NCBI GenBank assembly: GCA_963930775.1 | Contig: OZ005689.1 | Coordinates: 35,046,694 to 35,110,693 of the forward strand | Origin: Cliona cf. orientalis | Lineage: Eukaryota; Porifera; Demospongiae; Clionaida; Clionaidae | Direction: 5' to 3' | Length of the DNA: 64,000 nt | Shown: positions 1 to 12,120 of the stretch, piece by piece | Numbering within the stretch: the stretch's first letter is position 1 | Layout of the letters: each line of letters starts with the position of its first letter | The notes under the pieces: generated by a model | Databases searched by the model: none | The model's input: only the letters and a program-made list of their open reading frames with translations | Told to the model about the DNA's origin: nothing | Program-made: the position numbers and the translations under genes

Positions 1-18
1 GTAGGAGTAGACCGGACT

Positions 19-2982
19 ATGGCAACAAGAGCAGAAACCCCGGACACCACGACTAAGAAACGGCCAAGGGGCTCCCCGACTTTCAGAACTCCTGTCAGAC
101 CCGCTAAGCGCGAGCGAGTACCAATGAGGCAGTCACCTGCTCCAGAACATCCCGTTTCACGTCTTTCTCGTTCCTTTACAGATGGGAAATCCTGGGATGA
201 TGACGAGTGCCACGCTTTGGTCGAGTTCTTACTGTTGATGTCGGGAGATAACAAGTGGCCAGCACACAAGAGAATGAATTTCTGGGAGCATGCTGGTAAA
301 TTTGTGCAACAGCGCACAAAATCTAGACACCTGCGAACTGGTGAGTATAGTTGATGCTGCTGGTGACTCTACGTATGTTTTATAAATTTGTGCACTGTAT
401 AATAGGCCATGCATGTCGCTTTAAAGTAGTTGGATCTCTGTGCAAAAAGTATCCAACTCCCAAGGAAGCTGAAGCCCATTTTTTACAAGTGTCGTCTTCC
501 TCTTCCCAATCATTGAGCCAAGTTAGTGATTCCAATGACGAGAGTTCTTTATCTCTGTGTGAAGCTGCAGTTCAGACGGAGACTGGTGTAGCCATACAAT
601 CTAAACAGTGTCAAACACAGTTATCATTGCAACCCTCTAATGGTGAAAACGATGAGTTACTAGCACTATCGGGTTCCTTTGCTCAACTAATGCTAGAGAA
701 GAAAATATCCATTCCTGGAGACTATCTAGTACATTCAGCGTCTGCAATGGTGCAGTTATCATGTCATGGTCGCTCCAATGTGCTTTACAACTTAGCCAAA
801 GGTATTGGTACCCATCGTCAGGATGGATCAGATTCCTGCTTCCCATGCAAACGTATGCCAATGGGTCTTTTGGAGTACATGGCCGATTTCTTTTCGTCCA
901 AAAACATAAATCTGGTATGTCTGGGGAGATAAATAACAATGTCACTTTTAATCTCTACCATAATAATATACAGGTTCACCCGTGTCCACAAGACTATAGG
1001 TTATGGCAACAAACGATGTATGCTCAGTTTGGACAGAAATGGGCCAAACTTCACCATGGGCCACTTTGGAGTGTAGCTGCATCAGATCAGTTGGATGACG
1101 TCACTGTTGGGAAGAATATGAAGGTAGTATACACATGTATATTAAATTTAAGTTTTGAACAACGAATCTTTAGGCTAAGGTTAACATTCCTGGTTTGAGT
1201 GAAAGAACCCTTAGAAGAGACTTTGAAAAGACTGGAATCACGCTCAATGCCAAAATACAGGTAGTGCACCTCTGGTTGATGTGACTTACGTGTCCAATGT
1301 AGGTTAATATTTTTATGATAATGTAGATAAATGTATTGGATCATGCTGTGACTGTTCACCCGGATTCCTGGTGGTGGGTGAAAGCAGATGGTGTTGATTT
1401 AGTTCCCGGCTTAGGGGAATCAATGAGGAGGGAGTGGAGTGGAGATGTAGATCTCAATGACGGTTCATTGCAGGAGCAGTACAATGCTTACATTCAACGA
1501 CTTGATTTCATCAAAAATGTTGGGCTGGGTAAACGAAAGTCACATTCTCAACTATTACAAGATCTGCATGCCTCCCACCGCTGAGGATTTGAGTTCAATT
1601 GGCAAGCGTAAGTATGCAGTTATAATTATTGAGCCTTACAAATAAAATTGTATGTGCATGTATGTCAATAGCATGATCCTTAAATGCCGATAGGTCCTTC
1701 AATTGGTCACAGTTTATCCCCTGGAATGCCATACTACATCTTAGTTTTATATTGATGTGAACATGAAACCCTGTCGTAAATCCTATATCTATGGATGGTT
1801 ATTGCATTACTTGCTGATAATCATCAGTTGCCTTGAATAACATGGTACATTGTGTACTTATCTACTCAGTCCTACAGCAGGCTAATGACGAGTATAGCAA
1901 GAAGCAAAAGTCGGCTAATGTATCAGAAAAACACATGTTTGGCCTTGCATGGGATGTACATGAATTGGAGGAGCTGATTTCTATGGGAAGAAAGTTACGT
2001 GTCGAGATGGCCACCCTATGTGATAAATTGAAGGGGGATGCTTTAAGCAGGAAAGAAGATGAGGTTTCATTGCGAATTACAGATCTACAAAGTGAGCTGA
2101 CTAAGTTTGTGAAGATATTGACTCGTCACCAACGTACTGCTGCCACTCACTGTCTGGTCATAATGATTAGCGCTGAAGAGCGGAACAGAAAGCCATATGC
2201 CCTACCCGTACAATGTCTACCATATAAGGGATTAAAGGATAGCGAAATCAGGGACATTGGGAATAAGGTGATCGAGGAGATGCATAAGCGGGGCATGAAA
2301 GTTGCTGGTATGTTTTATGACTTTATATCTATGCTAATTAGTTAAAAAAAAATAATATTGTATAGGTTTTGTTACCAATGGGGAATGGAATTCTAATCGT
2401 ACCAAAGGAAACACAAGGCCACTCTCTGTGTTTCAAATCCGATCAGATGTTCGTTCAAAATATTCCAGAATGGGTGAAAAAAAAATGTTGAAGATGTTAA
2501 CCCCTCAATGTAAGTCATTATACTATACACAAATTATTTGTGCCACTATTGTGTAATTCAATTAATCGTGTAGGTTCCCCTAATGGTGTGATTAGTGCAC
2601 AGGTACATAATCCTGCAGTGAGCAACACTCTATTGAAAGAAATATGGCAATGGAAGACCGAGGGCTGTTCTGATGTTGATGTTATTACACGCTTGAGGAT
2701 GAGAACTGTGCCATTAGGATATGATGTCCACACTTGGGTTTCAGGTTTGTCGTATGCATATTTATGTGATAATCATTTACAAATGTCAATAATATTACAG
2801 GACGAGATGAAACTAATGCTGATAAGCTACATTCTATCCTCTCACAACTGGAGTTTCGTATGGTCATAAAGGAGTGGGATCAAAAGGGTGTCAACTTTTC
2901 ACAACATCTGTATATTCCTGAAGTACACCCCATTACCAGTGTTGGCTTTTGTGAGATGGAAGATGAAGGTCATGTATTCAAG

Positions 2983-3031
<49 letters not shown>

Positions 3032-4559
3032 TGTGTGTGTATTGGATTGGGTTTGGGTATCTTCTAGCAACCAAGATTTTCATAGGAAAATTGCCGGGTG
3101 TGGATGATTCAGGGTGTCATGGGCTAATACCTAGATTCAACCAGTATCTCACGCACCCCAATTACCCCAATTAAAGTCATGATTGCATGTACTTGTGTGC
3201 GTAATATTTGAGTATATACCTGCATGCGTGTGCACATGTATACACCAATATGAAGCATGCATTTTAAATAACTGTGTAGAGGGTATAAGATTATGATGAT
3301 GGTTTGTACATGAATCAGTAATGGGAATTTCCATGGATGTGTGTTTGTTTGTGTGTGTGTACGTATGCGTGTCTGTGTATGTGTTGGTGTGCGTATATGT
3401 CAGTGTGTGTGAGTGTGCATAATTGTGTGTGTGATGATAATATGATCACTAATGATAGAGAATAGGCACAAGCTTGAGACTCGGAGGATGTCAGGAAATC
3501 CATTTGGAAAGATTTGTTGAGGCACTACAAGATTCAGATTCAGGGTTGACCTATCCAGCTTTGGTGGGTACAAGGAAACAATCTATTGAGGATGTAGAAC
3601 GGTTGTTTGGAGAGCCTTTGATCTCGTATATGGAGCATAAGAATTACAGTGTTGAAGCCAGATATCTCCGTATCATTCGTAACTGGCGTCGTGCTGTCGA
3701 TGAGCGAGGGATTTCAGAAGATCTGCGACAGCAGTACAATAAGGATTTGATTGAGTTTATGCTCGATGATCTGATGCCTTGGCATAGAAAACCTGGTATG
3801 AGAGACTTTAGTTTGATGGAGGTCAACAGGTAAAATCCCTTAGTAATAAGGGACCTCTATGTTGAGTTATCTGGTATACGTGCATACAGGGATATTTCAA
3901 ATATCAAGGGGTTCACCCGGGAAGTTCTAATTGCACTGTGTGCAGACATAGAGTCAAGAGAGTGGAGGTGTGGCTTCAACAAGGCTCATGGAATCCCAGC
4001 TATGCATCCACGATCATGTACCACTGATGATGTAGAATGCTTCTTTAGCATTCTTCGGGACAGCATTGGCAAGGATTTCACCATGAAGCAAGTACGATTG
4101 TAATATAGTTAGTGTCATGTACATATATATCTAAAATCTGTTTACGGTCCATGTAATTAGTATGAATTGCACACATAACCTATTCTTAATTATGTGTATG
4201 CAGGTTTGTATGACTACAACTTTACATAACTGTAGGTATTTTATGGATGGAGAAAGGTGTGTGTAGAGTTTGGCAAGCGTCTGGATCCAAGTTTGCCATT
4301 TTACTACTACTCAACAACTGATCGTTTCTATGATGGAGATCTTCCGAGCTTTGAAAAAGCACCAGAAAAACCCAAGAAGCAAAAACGAGCTCCGAGGAGA
4401 GAACAAGTAGGTGCTAATGTTGGTAGACGAATTACTATGGCACCCCGGGGAACCAGCTCAATTAGAGCTACATTTCATAACTTTCCTGTGGACTTGCCCC
4501 CTCCACCTCCCCCTCAAGGAGACAACAGTCAATCAGTTGCTCACGATCATTCATACTGA
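19..4559 (+). CDS. Multi-exon gene of unknown function, DDVECFF family
   Basis: About a dozen exons with GT-AG introns: 19-340, 406-914, 974-1123, 1174-1260, 1327-about 1528, 1881-2307, 2366-2509, 2574-2744, 2801-about 2982, 3466-3829, 3890-4091 and 4236-4559. Phases agree at most joins; the join near 1528-1607 and the donor inside the GT repeat at 2983 are uncertain. The start is the ATG at 19. The N-terminus is basic and Pro-rich, followed by a Trp-containing helical block that could be SANT/Myb-like, then a Ser-rich linker. A middle block has the motif LPYKGLKDSEIRD followed by TNGEWNS. Near the C-terminus is TTDDVECFFSILRDSIGKDF, then a Pro-rich tail. Lineage-expanded sponge and cnidarian proteins with a similar DDVECFF block exist to my recollection, and the block recalls transposase C-termini (inference). 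No enzyme activity can be assigned. Confidence 0.7.
2983..3465 (+). repeat. Intron with GT/GA microsatellites
   Basis: A GT run passes directly into a GA run and back (about 2983-3040), with a second GT-rich tract at about 3340-3440. The donor of the preceding exon lies at the first GT, so the exact exon end and phase cannot be fixed. Confidence 0.8.
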
Positions 4560-4843
4560 CCCCATACAGCAGATCCAACATCCACTAGCTGAGTATGTGA
4601 AATGTTGTCTAATTTTAAATATTCAGTTAATAATCCATCATTGTATGATCAATGTAAAGGGATAATAGTAATAATAATATGTTTGTAATAATATTATAAT
4701 TATGTTTAAAAAGGGGGATAAGAGATAGTGACGGGATAACATAGTGATCAATGGCATTGTTGTTGAATACCGACTAGCTGGATTATTTCAGCAGTAGGTA
4801 TGTAGTTCGTGAATTGTGTTCCAAGGATTAATCGGCAATAGTA

Positions 4844-5830
4844 TTAAATGGTACTTCCTGCACGTACGACATCAGCTGGCCAGCTGCCCATTTTCACAAT
4901 TTTGATGCCTGCATACCATCCCGGCCCAGACCTGCTCCAGTGGACAATGTATTTCACCCAGCTAAATTCCACGGTAACAATAAGATTACGTGCTAGTGCA
5001 CTGTGAACAGCATCGGTACATTCTTTCACAACGTATCCAATGCGCTGCCACACTCCATTGTGATAGCAAACAAATGCTATTGCTCTGGAATCCACTGGGT
5101 TTGTAGGTTCTGGCCGTAGCTTAACTTCGACGACATCTCCATTTTCTCTCTTTTGTGCAACTTGACGCAATACCTCTTGGCTATTTGTATCCTTGTTTGA
5201 TCCAATGCATTTGAATACCACAGCGTGAGTGATGCTTCTGTCGATCTCTGGTTCATCTTCAGATGCTGAAGAAGGTACCGGGGATTCCTGGCGTGGACTC
5301 TGATCACTTGTGTGCTATACACTGAAAGGGCTATCAGGTACTTCATACACATCCTCACCCCAATTCCATTTCCAAATGACACAAACACCACCGTCATAGA
5401 GCACAAAATCGGTCACATCCACAGCTTGGGAAAATTCCTCGACACAAACCGAGAAAGAATCTACCGAATCACCAGTAACGTAGCGATCGACGACTATCCA
5501 CGCCGGGTAGCTTCGTTGCAGGGATGGACACTCGCGTATGAAACCATCATACACATTGTCGGCTTTTTTTTTCTTGAGGGAGGACTTATGGTCTGGGGTA
5601 ACTCCAAGCTGAAACTTGATGCTACTTAGTCGCGCGGAGAATACAGGAAAACTAGGGACCCTATAGTTAACTACATGTTCCCCAATGTCCAGAATGTAGA
5701 TATTCACTAGGTCAAACTTTTCGGCTCGAACCGCCATACAAGACAACAGTGCTGGCAAAAAATGAGCTCGGATTTGTTGATTCTGTGCCCACGTGGACTT
5801 TGGCATGTATGGTATGCATAAATTAATCAT
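4844..5830 (-). pseudogene. HIRAN-domain protein gene with one in-frame UAG
   Basis: Read on the minus strand from the ATG at 5830 there is one uninterrupted frame to 4844 except for a single TAG at 5315-5317. The first 171 codons encode an unrecognised domain rich in Trp, Asp and Val. The second part begins with an acidic Ser/Glu/Asp linker (SASEDEPEID) and ends with a HIRAN-like domain: EVKLRPEPTNPVDSRAIAF, then RIGYVV. HIRAN domains bind DNA ends or stalled forks in HLTF-type proteins and also occur alone. Frame is kept on both sides of the stop, so either this is a recently disabled gene, an allele, or the stop is removed by a splice I cannot see. There are no obvious introns. Downstream of the preceding gene, in opposite orientation. 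Confidence 0.6.
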
Positions 5831-6470
5831 GCGATCGATGTCTAGTCACGTGACCGTGCTTCCGTGTCCAACCTCCTCTGAGTTTGCCTATTCATTGTTA
5901 TGAAATGCATGGAACCAGCTACAATTACAAAATTTTTTCTGGACCTAGCTACATCCAACCATGCTCCAACAATAATACAATAATTATTATAGGGAAGCGG
6001 TACATCACTGATTCAGCATATTTGTGCGATCCTAACCTTTGAGTCAGGCAGCTATGGTACCCCAAACACACCGTGACTGCACGGTTACTACGTTCAAACT
6101 TGAATACTACTGTAAGTGCAAATCCCAGGCAGTCTTTTTATAACCAGTATTGACGTCTTATACACTATTGAACACGCATCAGTGGGATTCTCAAGACAGG
6201 TCAGATAACCAGTGACCTGCGATTGAAGCCACGCCCCTCGTTATCTCGATCCTGAAGCTGGCTAGATCGGCAAACTTGAAAGAGTAGAATGCTGTTTAGA
6301 ACCAAGTAGCGACGAAAACCTTCCATTTCGGGAGTGTATTTTATAGGCCAGTCAGTTTACTGTTGGTAGTAGCCACCATAATCAACAGTTCACGCTCAGA
6401 TCAGCAAAGCGCTCGAGCCTGTCCTCGATCAATCGTGGAAGCGCCAACGCATGCGCACCACTACCATCGG
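5831..6470. other. Intergenic, no gene seen
   Basis: Upstream spacer of the HIRAN gene. Short A/T-rich runs around 5960-5995; no coding potential, no recognisable repeat until the inverted arm begins at about 6471. Confidence 0.5.
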
Positions 6471-7046
6471 TCACATGACTTCACCATGGCAACACCGTAT
6501 GAGCATGCGCATTATATGGCAAAATGGCTAATCAGACACACCACTCACAAAAGTGCTGGACACACCCACAATTAAATTGCTGTCCTGATAACACAAAACG
6601 AGTGTGCCACAGACGTGCGCGCTCCAAAATGGAGTGGATTTATATTCGAACAACGGTGAGCGGTCATGGTAGTCTCGAGTTAGCCCAAGAAAACAGAAAG
6701 AAAGAAAGAATGACAAATGGCCATTTTTTTGAATATCTGGTTCTGGCATATACAACTGAGTTGATGAATGATCTTGGTCTTATTAGATAATTTGCTGTAG
6801 ATTCTGATTTTGACACTTAGCAAGCTAACAAGTTACCTGTTTTGAGATATTTGGATTTTTGTAATGTATTACATATATGGAGTATAAAAAATAAAATTTA
6901 AGGATGAAGTAGGGATGACAGGGTCAAAAAGTACACAAATAAGAGTTGTAGCGATAATCACATACACCATACACCATACACCCCTATGCTTGATTTTCTC
7001 TTGTGCAAGGTGATTTCTTTATACAGTTATATTATACGTCTTTGAT
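6471..7046 (+). repeat. Left arm of a 9.4-kb inverted pair
   Basis: This stretch matches, in reverse complement, 15320-15905. Recognisable blocks are GACTTCACCATGGCAAC, AAAATGGAGTGGATTTAT, a GAAAGAAAGAAAGA tract, TTACCTGTTTTGAGATATT and GGTGATTTCTTTATACAG. The arms look about 80 percent alike by eye. The outer half also recurs at about 18690-19120, so this may be a dispersed repeat family in two orientations rather than true ends of one element. Confidence 0.7.
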
Positions 7047-7079
7047 AATATTCTTCACCATGCAGGTACTTTGTTTACT

Positions 7080-9280
7080 AGGTATGTGAAAGTGATAAAG
7101 TGAGGGCAATGATTTTTTATCACGAGGCCAGCTATTTGTTCCTTGGCGATCACCTCACCGAAAAATCCGCTACTGTCAAGTGGATAGACGTGTCCATGCC
7201 ACAGAAAAGGAGCCGTAGGCTGAAGGACCACAGACAGTTGGAACAGCTGGCCCAGCATGATCCAAACAACAAGGATATATACGAAGAGAGTCTGTTGGAC
7301 ACACACTATCCCAAGAGACCGGAGAGTCTGGAAGACGTCTGTCTCTACGACTTGGTGGCCAACTACTCGTGGCAAAGTACTGACGATAACGGAAAAAGGC
7401 AGTATACCAAGCTCAAAAAACGATGTCTTCCAAACCACAAGTTGTTTGATCCTCAAAAGGAGAATCAACGAGAGGACTACTTCTACTCTCTCATACTTCT
7501 CTTTGTTCCATTCAGAGATGAAAGTAGTCTGCTTCTCGAGAATGAAACGGCAGAGGCCTTTCACAGGCTGATGAACGAGGACAGCTCTGCCTACCATGAC
7601 AAGTTGCAAAAGATCTTGGATGCCCAGTCTAAGATGACAGAGATCGAGGCCAGAAAGGCTGATGGTGAGGAAAAGAGGGTCAACAAGGACGACGACGACC
7701 CTCAGTTGATGGGTGAAGCAAAAACTACCATGCATGACATAGCAGATATGCTTGTAAATCACTCCACATCCGACCAGCTGAGCTATGAGGATAGGATAGC
7801 CATGCTAAATGCCGACCAGAGGCGTATATTTGATAGCGTGGATAGCCACCTTCAACACCAAAAGCAGCACGAAACAGGTGAGTGTCAGTGTGACTTCAAG
7901 CCACTTTGAATGTTTGTCAGTGGTGTAGGTGGTACGGGTAAATCATTCCTAATTGAAGCCATTAAGCTCTTGGTAGGAAAGAATTGGCCGTCAAATGAAG
8001 TAACGGTGGCTGTCGCTGCACCCACCGGTTTAGCTGCTTTCAACGTTGGAGGTCTGACCATTCACAGGCTCTTTCAGCTGCCAATAGAACACGAGGGTAA
8101 GTCAGCTGAATATTGGTCGCTATGTAAAGTCTCGCAGAAAGTCATGAAGACAAAATTGCGCAGTGTGAAATTGATAGTTGTGGATGAAATATCCATGGTG
8201 TCCAGTCTCACATTGACGTACATGCATTTGAGACTGGAAGAGCTGTTCGGTGGCGATGAGTGGTTTGGCTGTAGGAATATATTTGTTGGAGATCTACTTC
8301 AACTACAACCAGTAAATGGAAATCCTGTATTTCAAAACATAACACAAAAAGCACTTCTGCAAAAACTGGGGTGCACTGCGTCTGTTAACATTTGGCGAGA
8401 CTCGGTTGTTTACGATGAGCTCACCATTAACGAGCGCCAGAAGAGTGACGCAGAATTCGCCACGATGCTGGACTGTGTGAGGTGTGGTTGTCCAACCAAC
8501 GAAACTATTTTAACACTTCAGCAGAGAGTCATTCAGGTAGCTGAGGCTGAAAAATTCAATGAGCTGCAGCAGTTGGGTCAGGCACTGGTGTGTCAATTCC
8601 CGACGAGAGAAATGTGCAAACAGTTCAATAGTGAAATGCTCCATCACTTGAGCAGTGAGGTGCATGAAATAGTGTGTACAGACGAAGTCGACCAAACTTC
8701 GTCTACGAAAAAATGGAACAAAAAGGCCATTGAGCAGCTGGAAAAGCTCAACAACGACTGTAGCAGAACAGCTGGCTTGGAAGCTAAGCTATTGCTAGCT
8801 GTCAGTGCACGAGTCATGCTACGTCAACATTGACACCAAAACTGGACTGGTAAACGGTGCCCTCGGTATGGTACTTTCCATTTCAAGCGAACGCGTAACC
8901 GTCCAGTTCGATCACGTGAGCGAGCCTTACGACGTAGACAAAGTACAGACTAAATTTATGGTCATGAAAAACTTTATGTCTACAGAAAGCAGTTTCCGCT
9001 TATTCTGGCATATGCGGTGACCATACACAAATGTCAAGGCCTGTCCTTAGACTGTGCTATTGTCGATCTATCCGACAAAGTCTTTAGTGCAGGCATGGCA
9101 TATGTGGCATTGTCGAGGGTGAGATCACTTGCTGGGTTGCATCTGTCGGCATTTGATCCAAAGTCCATCATAGTAAGTACTACCTGCCTCCAGGAGGCTA
9201 ATAGGTTGAGAGAAGCATACTCAGTGCAGTTAAGGACAGTCACCGTTTGTTGCGCGCGCGCCCGACTACGAGCCAATTAG
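7080..9280 (+). pseudogene. Helitron helicase (Pif1-like) fragment, decayed
   Basis: Encodes the C-terminal helicase half of a Helitron Rep/Hel protein. Visible in order are LGDHLTEKSATVKWIDVSMP, the Helitron-typical ENQREDYFYSLILLFVPFR, the Walker A motif GVGGTGKSF (about 7923), the APTGLAAFNVGG motif, the Walker B/DEIS motif VVDEISMVS, the GDLLQLQPV motif, and the late motifs [11 protein letters not shown] and [11 protein letters not shown]. It is broken by an in-frame TGA at 7907-7909 directly before MFVSGVGG (an Arg codon is expected there), a frameshift near 8815 and another near 9000. No Rep/HUH domain lies upstream: the sequence starts abruptly at the inner edge of the inverted arm. 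The family unwinds DNA during rolling-circle transposition; this copy cannot make a full protein. Confidence 0.88.
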
Positions 9281-9912
9281 CGGTCTTGTAACGTGACGTC
9301 ATCAATATCAACCGCATACAAGCCACGGCGGAAAGGCCGCACGATCGCAGTTTTAGCCTCGAAATCGCCGCCGAATTCTTGCCAGACCCCTAAACGTTCG
9401 TTTAAATTTCCGTCTCTACTATCAAACGACTCTTTGCCAAGCTTAAAACTGTTCTGCAGGAGCGATTGTTGCCTTAGTTTGTCAATCGGCCATTACATGC
9501 GAAAACGTCGGCTGCCAAACCACCGATTTTTGTCACTTCTGCGGTTAACTCTTCAGCTATAGCACTTATCCACTATCGCTCCGACAAAAACTTAGAGCAC
9601 CTTTAGTATTATCTACATGCTGGTTAAGGTCGGGATACAAGGGGTTCTTCCCCTCTGGCAAACTCGATTTTTAAGTTTGGAGGGCGTGACTTCAGAAGCT
9701 CCTCCTACTTAATTGGTTTGTTGTTTGCAGTTACTTTAGTATTAAGGGGATAGTACTAGGATTGAACTTTCATATGAGCACCATAAAGACAGCACTGCAT
9801 GTTCTAATACTTTTAGAATAAGCTCTCAATCTAGGTTAAAAAGAGTAAAAAAAATTCACTGGTGACATGCCTTAACTGCACTGAGTACAGGAAAGATATC
9901 CCTTTGTATCAA
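9281..9912. other. Intergenic, nothing coding seen
   Basis: GC-richer to about 9450, then mixed. No Helitron 3-prime hairpin plus CTRR end could be recognised after the helicase fragment. Nothing else identified. Confidence 0.4.
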
Positions 9913-10746
9913 ATGCCATCCAAGGTACAACCCAGCAGTTCGGGTATGAAACGTAAGCTCACTGGTAATAATGAGGTTAATCCTGCCAAAAGGGTGAAGC
10001 TTGCGGTAGCCAAAGCAAAAAAAAACGCTAAATAAACCATTGCCTAAGCAAGTACAAACTTCGTCTACCAAGACGAGGAAGAGGTCCCTGCCACTGAGCA
10101 GTGATTGTGATAGACCCAACAAGGTGCCACGTGCTAGTGACCATGACATTATACTTGTAAATGTACAGGGAGGAAGTGGAACCTGTCCATTCAGATTCCA
10201 TCCCATACACGAAGCCTGGCAGCGTGCTGCATGCCGCCGTGTTGGGGTTAATTTCGTGACAAAGTGTGACCTAGGTGAAGGCGGTCCCAATGTCCCTCTC
10301 ACTAATCCACGTAGGTGCAAACCCATTAGAGGAGATGGCAACTGTTTGTTCCGTTCCTTTTCCTATATCATAACTGGAACTGAATGACAGCATGCACAAG
10401 TGCGTCGGGCAATTCTCGACCGCTTGCGCCTTATTGAGCGTTGGATGTTGCCCCATTTCAGTGACCGGGGTCTCAGTGCCACTGCGTATATCGAAAACAC
10501 TGACTTGGACAGAAATGGAACGTGGGGTTCGGATGTTGAAATTTTGACTTTAGCCCATATGTTAAACGTGTGTGTGTATGTGTGTGTGTGTGTGTGTGTG
10601 TACGACCCAATATATCGCAGTTGGGATCGGTATGGACCCCACAATGTTGATCGGATACTTAGTTCCGATATAACAGACATGTCTATGTTCATTCGACACC
10701 CACCAGATCATTTTGATGTTGTGTGTGCCCGTCGAAGTGAGTATTA
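9913..10746 (+). pseudogene. OTU-type cysteine protease, broken
   Basis: The catalytic Cys motif is GDGNCLFRSFSYI (about 10333) and the catalytic His lies in HPPDHFDVV near the end, the usual OTU deubiquitinase layout of roughly 150 residues after a basic Lys/Ser-rich N-terminus. The ATG at 9913 opens a Lys-rich leader that changes frame at an A9 run (about 10018-10026) and continues into the OTU part. A TGA at 10385-10387 interrupts the same frame shortly after the Cys motif, then the frame resumes. A GT repeat at about 10570-10602 is translated as Val/Cys/Tyr in the domain core. Helitrons and other elements often carry OTU domains, so this may belong with the helicase fragment upstream (inference). 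Confidence 0.75.
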
Positions 10747-11343
10747 AAAACATACACATAATATTATGCTAGCCTGCATGGTGCACAGACGTGTGGAGTC
10801 AGCACACTAGTGTGTGTTGATCACAAAACATTTTTGGGTTACCATACACTCCGGGGTCCTCGTCCCGTAACCTAGAATCAAAGATTGGCCAAGAAAAAAG
10901 TTATATACAATGTATGCTACTGTAGTTAACCTTTGATGCTGACAGGAGTGTGAATAGAAGTATACTGTCACAAGTTATTTTAATATTAAATTTTAATTAT
11001 TATCAATGCTCATGTCCTCATTGTGCAGGGACGAAATCTCAAGCAATTTAAAAAAAGGATCAATAATTGAATAATTCTGCTGTTCATCTCTCTCTCTCTC
11101 TCACACACCTTTGATCTGTTGACAATTGTTATTGTACATGTAATCATCATTGTGCTGTATACTGTGTCTGGACATAACAATGTCATGTTAACAAGCTTGC
11201 GGCGCCACCTAGTACCTAGTACCTACTGACATGATGCAAGCTTAATGCATGTGCTTGCCACGCGTTGCACTGTTGCGCATGCGTGCATAGTAATCTCGAT
11301 GGCAGCCGTTTGCCGCGAAACTCATTTCATGCAGGCAAGTTAA
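10747..11343. other. Intergenic, low-complexity tracts only
   Basis: AT-rich with a short CT/CA run at about 11089-11106 and a small tandem of CTAGTAC at about 11210-11224. No gene seen. Confidence 0.5.
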
Positions 11344-12031
11344 TGGGAGAAGAAGGTGGTAATTTCGAATTCATTGCCATATTATTAGTATTATTATTAT
11401 TATCACTAACATTAAAACCTTTATCTTTCAGAAGAGTATTATAACCTAGAAGGGTTCATGGACTCGATAATGGAGTATGTATGGTAAAGAGTGCCAAGCA
11501 TTTGTACAAATTTAATTTTAACAGAGTTAGCCCTGTTCAAATTCCTTTCCTGCAGACACCACTGCTCCGGTGCGGAAAGAGGCGTCTCCGCCACCACCAC
11601 CACCACCAGCGGACCATACGGGAGCCGCTGGAGCTATGCCTCCACCGCCACCTCCCCCTGGGTCACCGCCACCACCACCACCACCACCAGCGGGCCACCA
11701 TGATGGAGCCGCTCCACTGCCCCCTCCCCCGGCCCCTCTGTCGCCGCCACCACCTGGAACTGAACGACGGTCTCCATCACCCCCTCCCCCTCCATTGCTA
11801 GGAGCTCTGTCACCTCCCCGGACCCATAGGTTTGAAGCTGGAGGAGGAGGTGGACGACTCGGAGGAAGAGGAAGAGGAAGGAGGTGGGAAAGGGGCAGGG
11901 GAGGACGAGGGGGAACAAGGAGGGATGGATTCTTCCAAATAGTAAGTAAACCTATTACACTTTACTGTTTTACAGTGCTTTTCTATACCTTTGCACAGCT
12001 GGATGACTGTGCCCTACAACCACACTTGTAG
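11344..12031 (+). CDS. Poly-proline then RGG-rich protein
   Basis: The main exon (about 11546-11941) encodes long proline tracts, a Ser/Pro spacer and then a glycine-arginine stretch of RGG type, ending FFQI at the GTAAGT donor. A last small exon (11999-12031) ends with a stop. Upstream, an ATG at 11344 and a short exon at about 11433-11474 may form the N-terminus, but the phases do not join cleanly. Poly-Pro plus RGG suggests an RNA-associated disordered protein. The layout, including the FFQI or PYQI end before the final intron, resembles the gene at 17443-18120. Composition-driven false gene calls are possible. Confidence 0.4.
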
Positions 12032-12120
12032 TATAATTAGGTATGTTCCCCCACAGTTTACACAAGTGCGCGCCAAAAATTGAAATTTCAAATGCCATAG
12101 CTCAGTCAAGCCCAGGAAGT

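Noticed and set aside
3149-3503. Minus-strand His/Thr-rich frames
   Set aside because: Produced by the GT-rich intron tract; no splice or domain support.
7055-7762. Long minus-strand frame of 235 codons
   Set aside because: It is antisense to the Helitron helicase, whose family motifs are clear on the plus strand; no domain on the minus reading.
7080-9280. Cellular PIF1 helicase gene
   Set aside because: The ENQREDYFYSLILLFVPFR lead-in and several frame breaks point to a Helitron remnant, not the host gene.
9261-9310. Helitron 3-prime end after the helicase
   Set aside because: I looked for a GC hairpin followed by CTRR and found no convincing one.
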